A stretch of 64,000 nucleotides of DNA from Danio rerio (taxonomy: Eukaryota > Chordata > Actinopteri > Cypriniformes > Danionidae), in NCBI RefSeq assembly GCF_049306965.1, contig NC_133183.1, forward strand, positions 22,972,001 to 23,036,000. Reading direction: 5' to 3'. Shown here one piece after another: positions 45,503 to 57,700 of the stretch. Within the stretch, counting starts at the first letter, position 1. The number at the start of each line of letters is the position of its first letter. The position numbers were made by a program, and so were the translations under genes. The notes under the pieces are model-generated. The model had not been told where the DNA came from and did no database searches. It was given only the letters and a program-made list of their open reading frames with translations.

Positions 45503-45984
45503 CGATTGGTTCAAGCACAGATGTGCTGAAAGACGATTGGCTGTCGAGTGTCCCTTTGAGACGCTGAAATCACGGACCGCATCAATTGGAATCAGCCATC
45601 AGCTCCATCAGGCGCTTTGCCAGCATCATCTGGACCGATTGTGCTGGAAGCGCGACACAATTCTCCACAATTACCTCACAACCCATGCGAAAATTATGAA
45701 CATTTCTTCTAAATTAAAAATTATGTAAGTAACATATGAGAATGCATACAAAACTTGACATTTTAAGGACTAACAGAGGTGTTATTCATCGCTGTCTGAG
45801 TTGACAGTGGGGGTGAAGCGCTCATCCTCCTCCAACGCTGGGACGAATTACACGTTTCAGCATTTCAGTCTCATCCAGAGGACAGAATAGCCATCGTCGA
45901 TATTACTAACAACTTGCATCTCGTACGTTCAGACCGTGGATGCTGTCTGCATTGCGGTGTAAGGGTATTTGACATCTTGCAGAG
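45503..45984 (+). promoter_or_regulatory. Possible promoter and non-coding first exon of the porcupine gene
   Basis: Two inverted CCAAT boxes (attgg at 45505-45509 and 45536-45540, 31 bp apart) precede a GC-richer stretch, and a strong donor, ttgcagag|gtaaga, lies at 45984/45985. The first coding exon begins at an acceptor (tctcag ends 48514), so an upstream non-coding exon must exist. This is the best candidate I see, but it is inference. Confidence 0.35.
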
Positions 45985-46299
45985 GTAAGATTGCATGACT
46001 GCACAGCATAACATAAATTTGGCTATGATAGTAAATATGTTTAGAAGACGAATAACAATGTTTTAGACGAGAACACATTACTGTAATGGAATGATTTATA
46101 TTTCTGTTTCTAAAAGCTGCTGCAATCAACACAAATATGCGCGGTGGGATTCAGCATTAACCCTGAGATTAATTTCACAAACACCGCGTTCTGACCTCAA
46201 TTCATCCGTGGTGTTATCAGTACCTTTGAAGATTACTTACTGCATCTGCCACTGCTCGGACCAGATACCCTGACATTATTGATTTGTAGGTTTATAATG

Positions 46300-46440
46300 A
46301 ATATTTCACCCAAATATGAAAATGTACTGTTAATGTACTCACCCTCAGGCCACCCAAGAAGTCGCTATTACTCTTCAGCAGAACTTTAAGGAAGATTTTA
46401 TATTATTTTTAATATTACTAGTGGTCCTTGGGATTCTTAT
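46300..46440. mobile_element. MITE remnant ('tttcacccaaatatgaaaat')
   Basis: The text atttcacccaaatatgaaaa followed by tactcaccctcaggccaccc and agaagtcgctattactctt resembles the same family as 33869-34106. Only the left part is recognisable. Confidence 0.45.
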
Positions 46441-46606
46441 GGGGATTCCATGGGATTTTCATCTTGAGAGTAATAAAAACAAGGCACATACAGGTCAGAC
46501 AAATTCAGTATGGCTCCTGATGATATATTGAGATCTTTTAAAATATAATGATTAGTGTGAGCTGAACATTATTACCTTTAATCCACAACATTAGCAAATG
46601 GAGTCT

Positions 46607-46755
46607 AATTACTGTACGATAGTCTTAAGCACAAGATTCTTTATCAATAATGACACACTCCTGAATGACAATGGAAAGGCAGCATGTGTGTTGTTCATCA
46701 AAATGCTACTCTCTGATCCTGCTGCCTCTGTTTACACCTGCACATGTCCTTTTTC
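46607..46755 (+). repeat. Local repeat copy B
   Basis: The partner of 45145-45295, same orientation, with tagtcttaagcacaag and tgacaatggaaaggcagc shared and scattered differences and small indels. Confidence 0.6.
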
Positions 46756-46860
46756 AATGAGAAGCTCAAACTTCTGACTGCCATTAATGTGCCGTGAACT
46801 ATTCCATTAAAAAAATATTCGATAGATTTACTCATTTTTAAGGTAAGTGGTTGCAAACAA

Positions 46861-47237
46861 GGGCGACGCAGTGGCGAAGTAGGTAGTGCTGTCGCCTCAC
46901 AGCAAGAAGGTCGCTGGTTTGAGTCTCGGCTGGGTCAGTTGGTGTTTCTGTGTGAAGTTTGCATGTTCTCCCTGCGTTCGCTTGGGTTTCCTCCGGGTGC
47001 TCCGATTTCGCCCACAAGTCCAAAGACATGCGGTACAGGTGAATTGGGTAAGATAAATTGTCCATCGTGTATGAGTGTGAATGAGTGTGTGTGGATGTTT
47101 CCCAGAGATGAGTTGCTGCTGGAAGGGCATCCCCTGCTTAAAACATATGCTGGATAAGTTGGTAGTTCATTCTGCTGTGGTGACCCCAGATTAATAAAGG
47201 GACTAAGATGAAAACAAAATGAATGAATGAATGAATA
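46861..47237 (+). mobile_element. Full-length DANA-type SINE with 11-bp target duplication
   Basis: It starts gggcgacgcagtggcgaagt, keeps the B-box and all conserved blocks, and ends in (atga)n. Flanks gttgcaaacaa (46850-46860) and gttgcaaataa (47238-47248) agree at 10 of 11 positions. Confidence 0.93.
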
Positions 47238-47370
47238 GTTGCAAATAATTTATAAGGGCTAAATTTAAACAAATAAACTACGTTGAAGATACTTTTTTAC
47301 TTACTCCCAGGGCCATTTATATTGAAGTTAATATTTAACCGCACCATATTGGTGTTTCACTCCACACTGA

Positions 47371-47425
47371 ACAACTGACCCAGCTGGGACTCGAATCAGC
47401 AACATTTTTGCAGTGAAGTTAGATA
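47371..47425 (-). mobile_element. SINE head fragment
   Basis: The antisense tRNA-like piece tgacccagctgggactcgaa followed by tcagcaacatttttgcagtg belongs to the DANA family. Nothing else of the element remains. Confidence 0.6.
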
Positions 47426-47664
47426 TTACAAAATTGAAGTTGTTTGTTTAAATTCAGCTCATATAAGTTGTTTACAACTACTTACCTTAAAAAAATATTA
47501 AATCCAATAAGTCCTATTTTCAATTTATTTGCTGATGCTGTGGATTATCAGTGATACCACTGTTCAGTTTCTTGCACCGTTTCATTTCATAAGCCTTTAA
47601 TGTGTCACAGGATGCCATGGGAATTAATTTTGTTTTGCCTGTATATGTTTTTTTTGACTTGATC

Positions 47665-47887
47665 AGTGGTTAGCACTGTCCCCTCACAGCAAGAAGGTTG
47701 CTGGTTCAAGTCCCGGCTGGATCAGTTGGCATTTCTGTGTGAATTTAACATGTTCTCCCCATGTTTGCGTGGGTTTTGTGGGTTTCCATGCTGCAGAAAA
47801 CATATGCCAGAATAGTTGGTGTTCTTTTCGCTGTGCTGACCCCTGATAAACAAGGGACTAAGCTGAAAGGAAATTAGTGAATGAATG
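47665..47887 (+). mobile_element. DANA-type SINE with internal deletion
   Basis: Head ggttagcactgtcccctcac, B-box ggttcaagtccc, then the middle block and directly the 3' part aaaacatatgccagaatagt, ending aattagtgaatgaatg. The block between is shortened. Confidence 0.85.
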
Positions 47888-48532
47888 TTTTTTGACTTTT
47901 TAAAGTGTTTTAAGTCAAGCAGAAATACTCTAGGCAATAGCCAAAAAATGCCTTATATGTGTTTATCTTTATGTGTAAAAATAATTTGAATATTAGGTAA
48001 AAATAATTTTCCATGAAGGGATTTTTGATTAGTAATGTGCATTGCTCAAATTTAATTTGGACAAGTTCAAAAGCCATTTTTTTATATTTAGCTTTTTTTT
48101 AAATCCCCATATTTGAGAATTCCCAGTATTTGTATTTTCTATATTGTGGAAAGCTTATTTACTCAGCTTTCGGGTGATGTTTGAATCCCAATTTAAAAAG
48201 AAATTGACCCATGTTGTCCAGGCAGGCCCGGAGCAAGCTCAACTGGTGCTCTAGGCAAACAATGATCAAGCTGCCCTCACAGGGTTCATGCCGCCTTGCC
48301 TTCACGAAAGTGAAGGGGGGTCTGTCCTCTGTCGTGGATGAAAATGAAAAGCGGTTATGTTGTGGATGCCGTCCTGACTACTCTGCTGCCTAGACAAGGT
48401 CGGCTCTATGGACACGTGCCTACTGAATGTTGATTCATAGGTGTCACCTGAAAGTTGAATGACCTGAGGAAGAGTTGTGTGATTTTGATTCGTATATATT
48501 TTTGTTCTTCTCAGTGTCAAACAGTGAAAGCA

Positions 48533-51500
48533 ATGGGATCTCTGAGCAGACAGGCCTTCTTCCAGGAACTGGGATCCGGTTGCTTGCTTCCGACCGTCCA
48601 GCAGGGTCTAGAACAAGTATGGCAGCTTTTACTCATCTGCCTCGTCTGCAGGCTGTCGTGGAGATTGGGTAAGAGGGTTTATACAACACAGAACATCTAT
48701 GACTTCCTTTTCTTTGTGCCACTTGTATAATAAAGTGAACAATGGCCAGGTGTTTTCAAGCACCAAAAGGACAAAAAGCACTGTAAAGGCAGCACAAAAG
48801 TAGGTCAGCGTACAATGTACCATATCTCAAATCTTTTGAAGCCTTATGTGTGAGGAACAGCTGTGATCACCATTCGCTTTTATTCTGCGATGAAACGTTC
48901 TCCTATAAATAACTTCTTTATGCTCAGTAAAAGCAGAACATTTCATAGATGGCAGCGAATGAGTAATGATAGAGTTGACTCCTAACCATCTCTGTCTCCC
49001 ATCTCTCTTTCTCTCTCAGGTCTGCCCAATTTCTTGAAACACCTGAGTACAGTGGTGGGCGGCTTTTACACACTTTACCTGTTCTTCGAGCTGCACATGG
49101 TCTGGGTGGTTCTACTCAGCCTTCTCTGCTACCTCATCCTCTTCTTGTGTCGTCACTCAAGCAGTCGTGGACCCTTTCTGTCCATCACAATCCTCATCTA
49201 CCTCCTCCTGGGGTTGGTAGACAACTGCTGCTCAATTTAAATTAATTTAATGTGGTCAATGTGTATTTTTGAGTACAATGAGATTTTCTTTAAAGATAAA
49301 GAGATTAATATTTATTGTTTTATGGAATAATATGATTTATTTATTTTTATTTTCAGATTTAAAAATGTATATTATATCGAGGCAGTGCTCAGCATAATTG
49401 AGTACACCCCATTTTGAAATTGAATATTGTTATCCTTTTTCAGTGAATATAGTAAGTGTATTTGGGTGCATTTAAACAAAACAGATTTATTAAACAGATA
49501 TATTTATTAAAATAATATTTTAGTCACCAAACATCTTTAGAAATTGAAAGATAATACAATTAAATAAAGAAAATGTTCTATTTTTCCTCTTTTTTAAATT
49601 TGTATTCAATATTTTTCCATAACATATAAATTTGGTTGTACTTTGGACCATTTTCATAAGTTATTTTGTTAGATAATAATGATCGGTCCTGCAGGGCCAG
49701 TGTTCTGGAGAGTTTAGCTCCAACCCTCATCAAACAATCCTGAGCCAGCTAATCAAGCTCTTACTACATATACTAGAAACTTCCAGGCAGGTGTGTTGAA
49801 GCACGTTGGAGCTAAACTCAGCTGAACACCGGCCCTCCAGGACCGAGTTTGGACACCCCTGGTCTAATCTAATGTTTATGCACAAATATAATATTGTATT
49901 GTACAAATTTAAAAGATTTGTGAGGGGTGTACTTATATATGCTGAGCACTGCATATACAGATGAAGTCAGAATTATTACCCTCCCTGGATTATTAGCTCC
50001 CCTGTTTATTTTTCCCAACTCATATTTATGAATTTTCAGAATCGTTACTAAAGTCTTCAGTGTGGCTTGATCCTTCAGAAATTCTCATAATGAAAACTGT
50101 TGAAATGGCAGATTTGTTCTACTTTGGCAATATAAATGTGCATATATTTGATGAGTATGTAAAGTAAATTTCTATTTTGATAGTTTTGATAATTTTTAAT
50201 CATCTTTATCTATTCCTTTTTTTCTTTTTCGTCATACTTCTCACCACAGTCTGTTAAAGTGACAGTGTATATGAGCTGTGTGTTTGTGTATGAGTGTGTA
50301 TGAAAGTAAAATCATCTTTAGTTTACAGAATGATATAAAACTATGTTTTACTCAAAAACATAACTATTAATATTAAATCCAAAGAAGCTGAGAGTTCGCA
50401 AACATCTCAGCGGCCATCTTGCCAAAGCGACATAAAATTGACATCAAGCACAACGTCAAAACACTGTCAAAAATAATAATCGATTTAACATTAAAACCTT
50501 GATATCTATTTGACATCCACACATTGATGCCCTTTTGACCTCTGAAATAATGACACAGGAAGTATTATATTATAAGAAAATGATTCGAAATTACATTAAG
50601 TGACAATTTCTTTAGGATTTTGTATCCCTACAATTATATGTAAATTACCATGATGTAAAAACATCAAATTGACAACTAACATTGAAAACACTTTAAAGTC
50701 AATTATTGGACTGTCCTGTAATCAGTGATTTTGATGAGTTTTTTGACGCCAATGTTAGACGTCGTTTTGACATCACAGTATCCAATTGACATCGAATTGA
50801 TTTTATTTTTTGAGGTGTCCTCTGGGATGTTAAAATTCTGCTCCTTCTGTTTCAGAGAGTTGCACATGATGGATACAACAACCTGGCACAAAATGAGAGG
50901 TTCGTCTTTGATGTTTTTTTGTTGCTTGATTTCTGTGATCATTAGACTAAAGAGTTTTTCTTTATTCTTTCATTCTGGATTATGATATAATATCAAATCA
51001 AACTTGCACAGGTTCTCAGATGGTAGTAGCCATGAAGGCAGTTTCTCTTGCCTTTGATTTGGACAAAGGCATAGTGGACAAAGTGCCCTCTCCAGTGGAG
51101 TTCATGGGCTACATTTACTTTGTGGGGACAGTGATCTTTGGGCCCTGGATCAGTTTTAACAGCTACATGGATGCAGTAGAGAGCCGAAAACTTGTGAGTC
51201 TCCAAATTTTCCAGCTTTCATTTCAAGACAAATTATAAGTGGTTTAGGAGCTTTGCACTTGTTTCTGCCAGCACTTTAGAGTATCTGTGGGCTCTTTTCC
51301 ACAGAGCGTCTCCTGGTTTATGAAGTCCGTCATCAGCTGTGTGAAGAGCCAGCTCTGCCTCCTCATTTCCAACTGTGTTGCACCTTATCTTTTTCCCTAT
51401 TTCATCCCAGTTTTTGGAAACAAGCTACTCCGAAAGTGAGTGTAAATATAGAGTTGTGCCATTTCTAATATCATATAGAGTTGCGTCAGGATTTACTCAG

Positions 51501-54113
51501 TTGCCTGTTTGCAGGGCCATGATGGAGATATTCAGATGTAAACAACATTATGAATTGCATAGTTATTTACTGAATATGTTATGTCTCCTTATTTACTGTC
51601 TAAACCATGGAAAAAGCTGCCTAATCATATATAGGAGATTTATTAGGACAAGGTGGAATATTCTGATAAACTGAATTTAGTAGGCTCTATTCTGCTTGGT
51701 TTGTTTTTATTTTTGGTAGTCTTTATTACTCTAAGGCCCAGTTTCACAAACAGGGCCTAGATAAAGCCAGAACTACGGCATAGTTAAATTATCCTTTTTA
51801 AGCCTCATTTATAAAAATGGCCTTAGAAAAATATTTTACTGGTGTGCACCTGAGACAAAAAAATGACACTGACGTATTTTTTGACATCTCACCGAAAGTT
51901 ATTTTAAGTTGAGTCAGCTCAAACATGCAATTTCATCTTGACTAGCCTTAAACCTTGTTTGTTAAACCGGGGGTAAATGTTTTTTCCAGTCCAACCAATT
52001 TGTTTTTTTCCCCATGGACTTTTAATTTAATTTGGAATATCTCCACCCAGATGCGTCCGATGAATTGTCATGCAATTATAAACATGCAGTACAGTTTAAG
52101 GTTTGCTTAAAATCAATGATCTGCATTGCCTGATTGAGATATAATATTAAAGTGGGTCTCACATAGGACAAGAAGCACCGTGTCACCGTGCCTTTAAAAT
52201 ATGAATATTTATTTTACCACAGTATTTTCAATGTATTTTCTGCGTTCATCTGCTGCTCCTTCCAGTGCTGGGATTTAAATGTTTTATCAAAATTTTTGCT
52301 TAAAAAAGAAAACTTGACTAAATGAAAGATTAAATCTATTTAACTGACCATTTTAATTTCATTCTACACTGTAAAATTCTGCGTTCCACACAATTCCTTC
52401 ATACTGTCCCAACACAAATCAATTAAACTAACATAATCGCTTTTACAAATTTAAGTGGATTGAACATAAAACAATTAAGTTTACCCCCCCAAAATTAAGA
52501 ATGGTATTATTTAAACTCATTTTAGATAAGTAGTTTGAACAGCAGCCATTTTTTAATGTCTTATTGATGTATGGAGTAGGAACTTTACGAAATTTTATAT
52601 TCTGCCTTATGAACCTTATGTGTACAACACACTTCCATACATAAAGCCCGTTTGTACAGGCTAAAACATGACAATAATTGATTTATTTTTACAGTGGTAA
52701 TTATCAAAATATGCAAGTTTTATTCAGAAAAGTGGCATTGTTTACATTCTGCTCTCCAACATGGCCGACTGATGTCATTGCTGATGCTATTTGAGTTGTT
52801 GTTAATACCTAGTCTATATGCAATATTATTAATTCCTTCATTCGTTCATTCATTTTCTTTTTGGCTTAGTCCTTTTATTAATCTGGGATCGTCACAGCGG
52901 AATGAACCGCTAACTTGTCCAGTATATGTTTTACGCAGCGGATGCTCTTCCAGCTGCAACCCATTCACATTTATACACTATGGACAATTTAGCTTACCCA
53001 ATTCACCTGTACCACATGTCTTTGGACTGTGAGGGAAACCAGAGCACCCAGAGAAAACCCACGCCAACACAGCGAGAACATGCAAACTCCACACAGAACT
53101 CCACACTTGCTTTGAGGCGATTGTGCTATCCACTGCGCCACCGTGACTCCCCACCTGATATTATAAAATACATTTTTGTGTCACATATTTTGGATCACAT
53201 CTGGATGACTCTAAATGTAAACGAGCTCTGTTTTGTGTTGAGACAGTACATATTGAGCCACTTTCATAGAAGGTCAAAAAGCATTTATCTGAATTTGTTT
53301 CATAGTGCAAATGGTTATGCGGTCAAATGTGTGTAATATCTTAATATCAGATGTAGACATGTCCTTAGTATATATTTTTGTCTGATCTGTTTCTTGTTTT
53401 TTTTTCATTGTATTTCCTCAGCAAGAAGCGAAAGATGAGGTATTGTACTGTTTATTAATTTACACATAACTATTAATCATGAAGTATGAGCCCAATGTAA
53501 AATAACTGTGAAAGAACTTCAGCTGTGAAAACTGGACTGAAGCAGTTTCAATTACTGGAACTTCATCAATGTTGAGCTGTTTTGACACCATCTGCGTTGT
53601 GAAAGCGCTGTAGAAATAAAAATAATTGAATTAAATTTAAATAAGCATAAAGCATATCCCCTTACCATAACTACATCTCAGTCATTTAAACAATAATTGA
53701 TGTTGGTATTAGGTTATGTCATCAGCTTTTATACTTACAAATAATTGACAATTTGGGTTGTGTCTAATAATGCTTTATTTTTCTTCATATTTCAACGCAG
53801 AGGGTCTATTAAAAGGTAAGTAATGCACACCTTTAATGTTTAAAACCCAGTAGTGTCTTTTTTCCTGTGGTTTTGTCTGTGATAACCTTCAGCTTTGTGC
53901 TGATTCTCCTCTTCAGGTGGCTGCAGGCGTACGAGAACAGCCTGTCCTTCCACTTCAGTAATTACTTTGTGAGTTTCCTCGGTGAGACGACCACCACGCT
54001 GGCAGGTGCAGGATTCACAGAGGAGAAGGACAATCTGAAGTGGTTTGTAGAAATTAAAGACATTTACATTTTACCCAGTCAGGGTCAGTGAAAGGGACAA
54101 TGAAAATTATACT

Positions 54114-54195
<82 letters not shown>

Positions 54196-54686
54196 TTGAA
54201 GTCAGAATTATTAGCCCCCTCTGATTTTTTTTCTTCTTTTTTAAATATTTTCCAAATAATGTTTAACAGAGCAAGGATTTTTTTTCACAGTATGTCTGAT
54301 AATATTTTTTTCTTCTGGAGAAAGTCTGATTTGTTTTATTTCGGCTAGAATAAAAGCAGTTTTTAATTTTTTAAACACTATTTTACGGACAAAATTATTA
54401 GCCCCTTTAAGCTAATTTTTTTCTCGATAGTCTACAGAACAAACCATCATTATACAATAGTCTTTCAATGTCACTTTAAGCTGTATAGAAGTGTCTTGAA
54501 AAATATCTAGTAAAATATTATTTACAGTCATCATGGCAAAGATAAAATGAATCCATTATTAAAAACGAGTTGATAAAACTATTATGTTTAGAAATGTGTT
54601 AAAAAATCTGCTCTCCATTAAACACAAATTGGGGGAAAAAAACAAGTGTTCTAATAATTCAAGGGGGCTAATAATTCTGACTTCAA

Positions 54687-54770
<84 letters not shown>

Positions 54771-57700
54771 CAAATACTGTTTCTTTAACATTGGTATAAA
54801 TAACATTTTTAATATTATTAATGTATGATGATAAATATTATATATATTATATTAAACATATTAATATAATATATTTAATTACTTAAGTTCATGCTCATTT
54901 CTGCTTTCTCTCTTTATGTGACGCTATTTCTGTTTTTGTAGGGACATGACAATTGCAAAGCCGCTATATGTTGAGTTTCCCAGGTCTATGGTGGAAGTCG
55001 TCACGTCCTGGAACCTGCCCATGTCCCGCTGGCTCAACACCTGTATGTTTTTTTTTTTTTTTGCTTTATTATTTGCTTCTCTTGAAATTTGAATGCTCTC
55101 TGAGGTGTTTCCCAGTACTGGGTTGTGGCTTAGGGCATCCGCTGCATAAAACATATGCTGGAATAGTTGGCGGTTCATTCCGCTGTGGCAACCCCTGCTA
55201 ATTAAGAGAATAAGCCGAAGGAAAATGAATGAATGAGATTATAATAAACAAAAGTATTTACCTGTTAAAAAAGACTTGAACTAACAGCATGTGCGAATTT
55301 TAGATATTATATTTATGCTATCTTGATCTTTTCCAGATGTGTTTAGGAAGGCTCTCAGGTACGGGAGCTTCACTGCCATTATCATGACATACACAGCAAG
55401 CGCTTTGCTTCATGTAAGTGCATTTTGTGTGAATTGATTACTTCTTTTGTGGTACAACACAATGTTTCAATACCATTTTTCTGTGCACACAGGGCTTGAG
55501 CTTCCACATTGGAGCAGTATTATTGACACTAGGCTTCATAACATATATTGAACACGGTGAGTTTCCATGCTGGTTTGGTTGTTAGTATGCATACATGTGT
55601 TATTGTTGTTGAAGTCATTGTTCATCAGTTATTGCAAAATCTATTTCTATTAAATGTTTAATTTGTTAAAATAACATTGAGCGTGTCAGCAGGCTTATGC
55701 ATGTTTTAATAATATTGATTGTCTTTTAGGTTAGATCTTGGTTGTGTGTTTAATGGATTGAGCATTTTGTGTTTCAGTGCTGAGGAAAAGATTGTCAGCC
55801 ATTTTGAATGCGTGTGTCCTCTCTAAGAGATGCCCGTCTGACTGCAAACACAGACATAAAAAGGTGTTGTACATGTCATTGTGGCTATTTTTATAAAAAA
55901 GTATAATAAAGTATAATCATTTTAATGGTCAAATAAACATTTTTTTTATTGAGTATTAAAGGGAGAGTGACCAAAAAATGAAAATTGCTAATACTATAAT
56001 AGAACATCAAGGGGTCAATCATGCTTTTTCATTGTGAGAACGAGAGGCACACCACACTACCTTTTTTTACTGACATTAACAACAAAACACTGCGCTTTTT
56101 ATGTTGCTAGGCAACTACTGAATCAGCTTTGTATTGTGTGCGAGCGCTGCTGTTGATGTTATCTGTCATCTCTATTGCCAGACCTGCTGCTTTTTGATAA
56201 GATTGTGACAATTTGTGATGTCATGACTTTTTTTAACCGCAACGAAACAAAAACGCAAGGCTGCAGGGCGCATAAGCAGTGTGTAAAACACTCACAGACA
56301 TTAAAAAAAACATTCAAAAATTAAGTGAAACGAAGCCTCTATGCGGGAAACTAAACATTATTTATGTTCTAACGGCTGTGGATGAAGACCTCGATGTATT
56401 GTCGGGAGCCACAGGCAGATTTTGTTTTCCTCTTTGCGTTTTTGCTCATTATTAAATCACTAAGGCTAAACACAAACTGCACGATGATCATCTGATTTTG
56501 AGCCGATTTCTCCCCTTATGACATTCCCAGGTAATGTCCCAATTTTCTTGATGTTTAAAAAAAGTATCTTTTTTTTTCTTTAGTCTGTTTAGAAGAGCAT
56601 CAGAGGTCCTCGTAAATATTCAGCATATTGACAATTTACATTCAGAAATCCTGATGTGTGCATGGGGGATGATCATGAGGACGAACCTGAACACATGCTG
56701 AAGATTATTCTGTGACACGAAAAAATATAATATAATATATGGCGCAGCACAAAGTGGAATAAAATTGGAGAATCAGCTTGTTGGTTTGTGGCAAGAGCAC
56801 AAATGTTTATTCATCCGCCATGTTTATTGTCAAGTCTCAAGAGATTTGGTGAGATTTCCTGTGTTCACATTCGGGATGAAAATCTGTAGGTCTGTTTCTC
56901 AATTCTAAAAATGCAGAAAACGGACTTGTGTTCACGTGAAGTCCGGTCTTGCCAGGTTACCTTGAAAGAACGAACTTGGGAGACCTCGAGAATAGAGAAT
57001 GTGTCCTGTGAGAAGTGAGATGCTACAGATTTTACTATACATTTCAGCAAATGAACACCCTTAATGTGTTTATGCCTTTAGTAAAATTTTCATGGAAATG
57101 TTTACTCTCACCATGTCATTTAGGGAAAGTCCTTCTGAGATAAACAACTTTTACTTTATTAAGAAATCTATACAAAATGCCCACCTCCTTCATTCAGCCG
57201 CAATGGCTTCTGGGACTTCTCGAGCGAGTTCGGTGCTCAAGTCTGCATCTGTGCATCCTTGATATCAAAAAAACATCTGGGAACTTTTACGCGTCCTCCG
57301 TTCTTGCGGTCTTGAGTTTTGAAACTAAAATTTGACGGATGATGATGACGTTACACAAGATACGAGGACGCAAGATCGCTGAAGAACGCATATTGAGAAA
57401 CAGCCTAGGGATGTTGTACTGTCTTTGACACATTGCAGCACACCTCACTCTATAAAAGCAAAACTGTGCAACCTAGCCTACATATCAAGGTTTCAGTTAA
57501 AAAGCTTCCTAAATGTTTAAACGAAGCAAAACACGACTTGCATAACAGATGTCCTGCGAGTGCATAAATGAACAGCAGATTTTCATTTTTGTGTGAACTC
57601 TCCCTTTAAGCTGTAGATCATGTTTTTAATATTGTATTAATCATCTTTTTTTTCTATAGGAGTTGTGGGTGTATTTAATTAATGGGACGTTTAGCATGTT

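Larger units (their letters stand above)
44526..48532. other. Intergenic region cpt2 / porcupine gene (divergent)
   Basis: From the left: cpt2 promoter, a (TA)n tract (44881-44962), an interspersed-repeat end (about 45055-45130), a segment related to another at 46607-46755, a possible promoter and 5' exon of the porcupine gene (45500-45984), a MITE remnant (about 46300-46440), and two or three SINE pieces. The ORF at 45537-45728 has no family resemblance. Confidence 0.55.
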
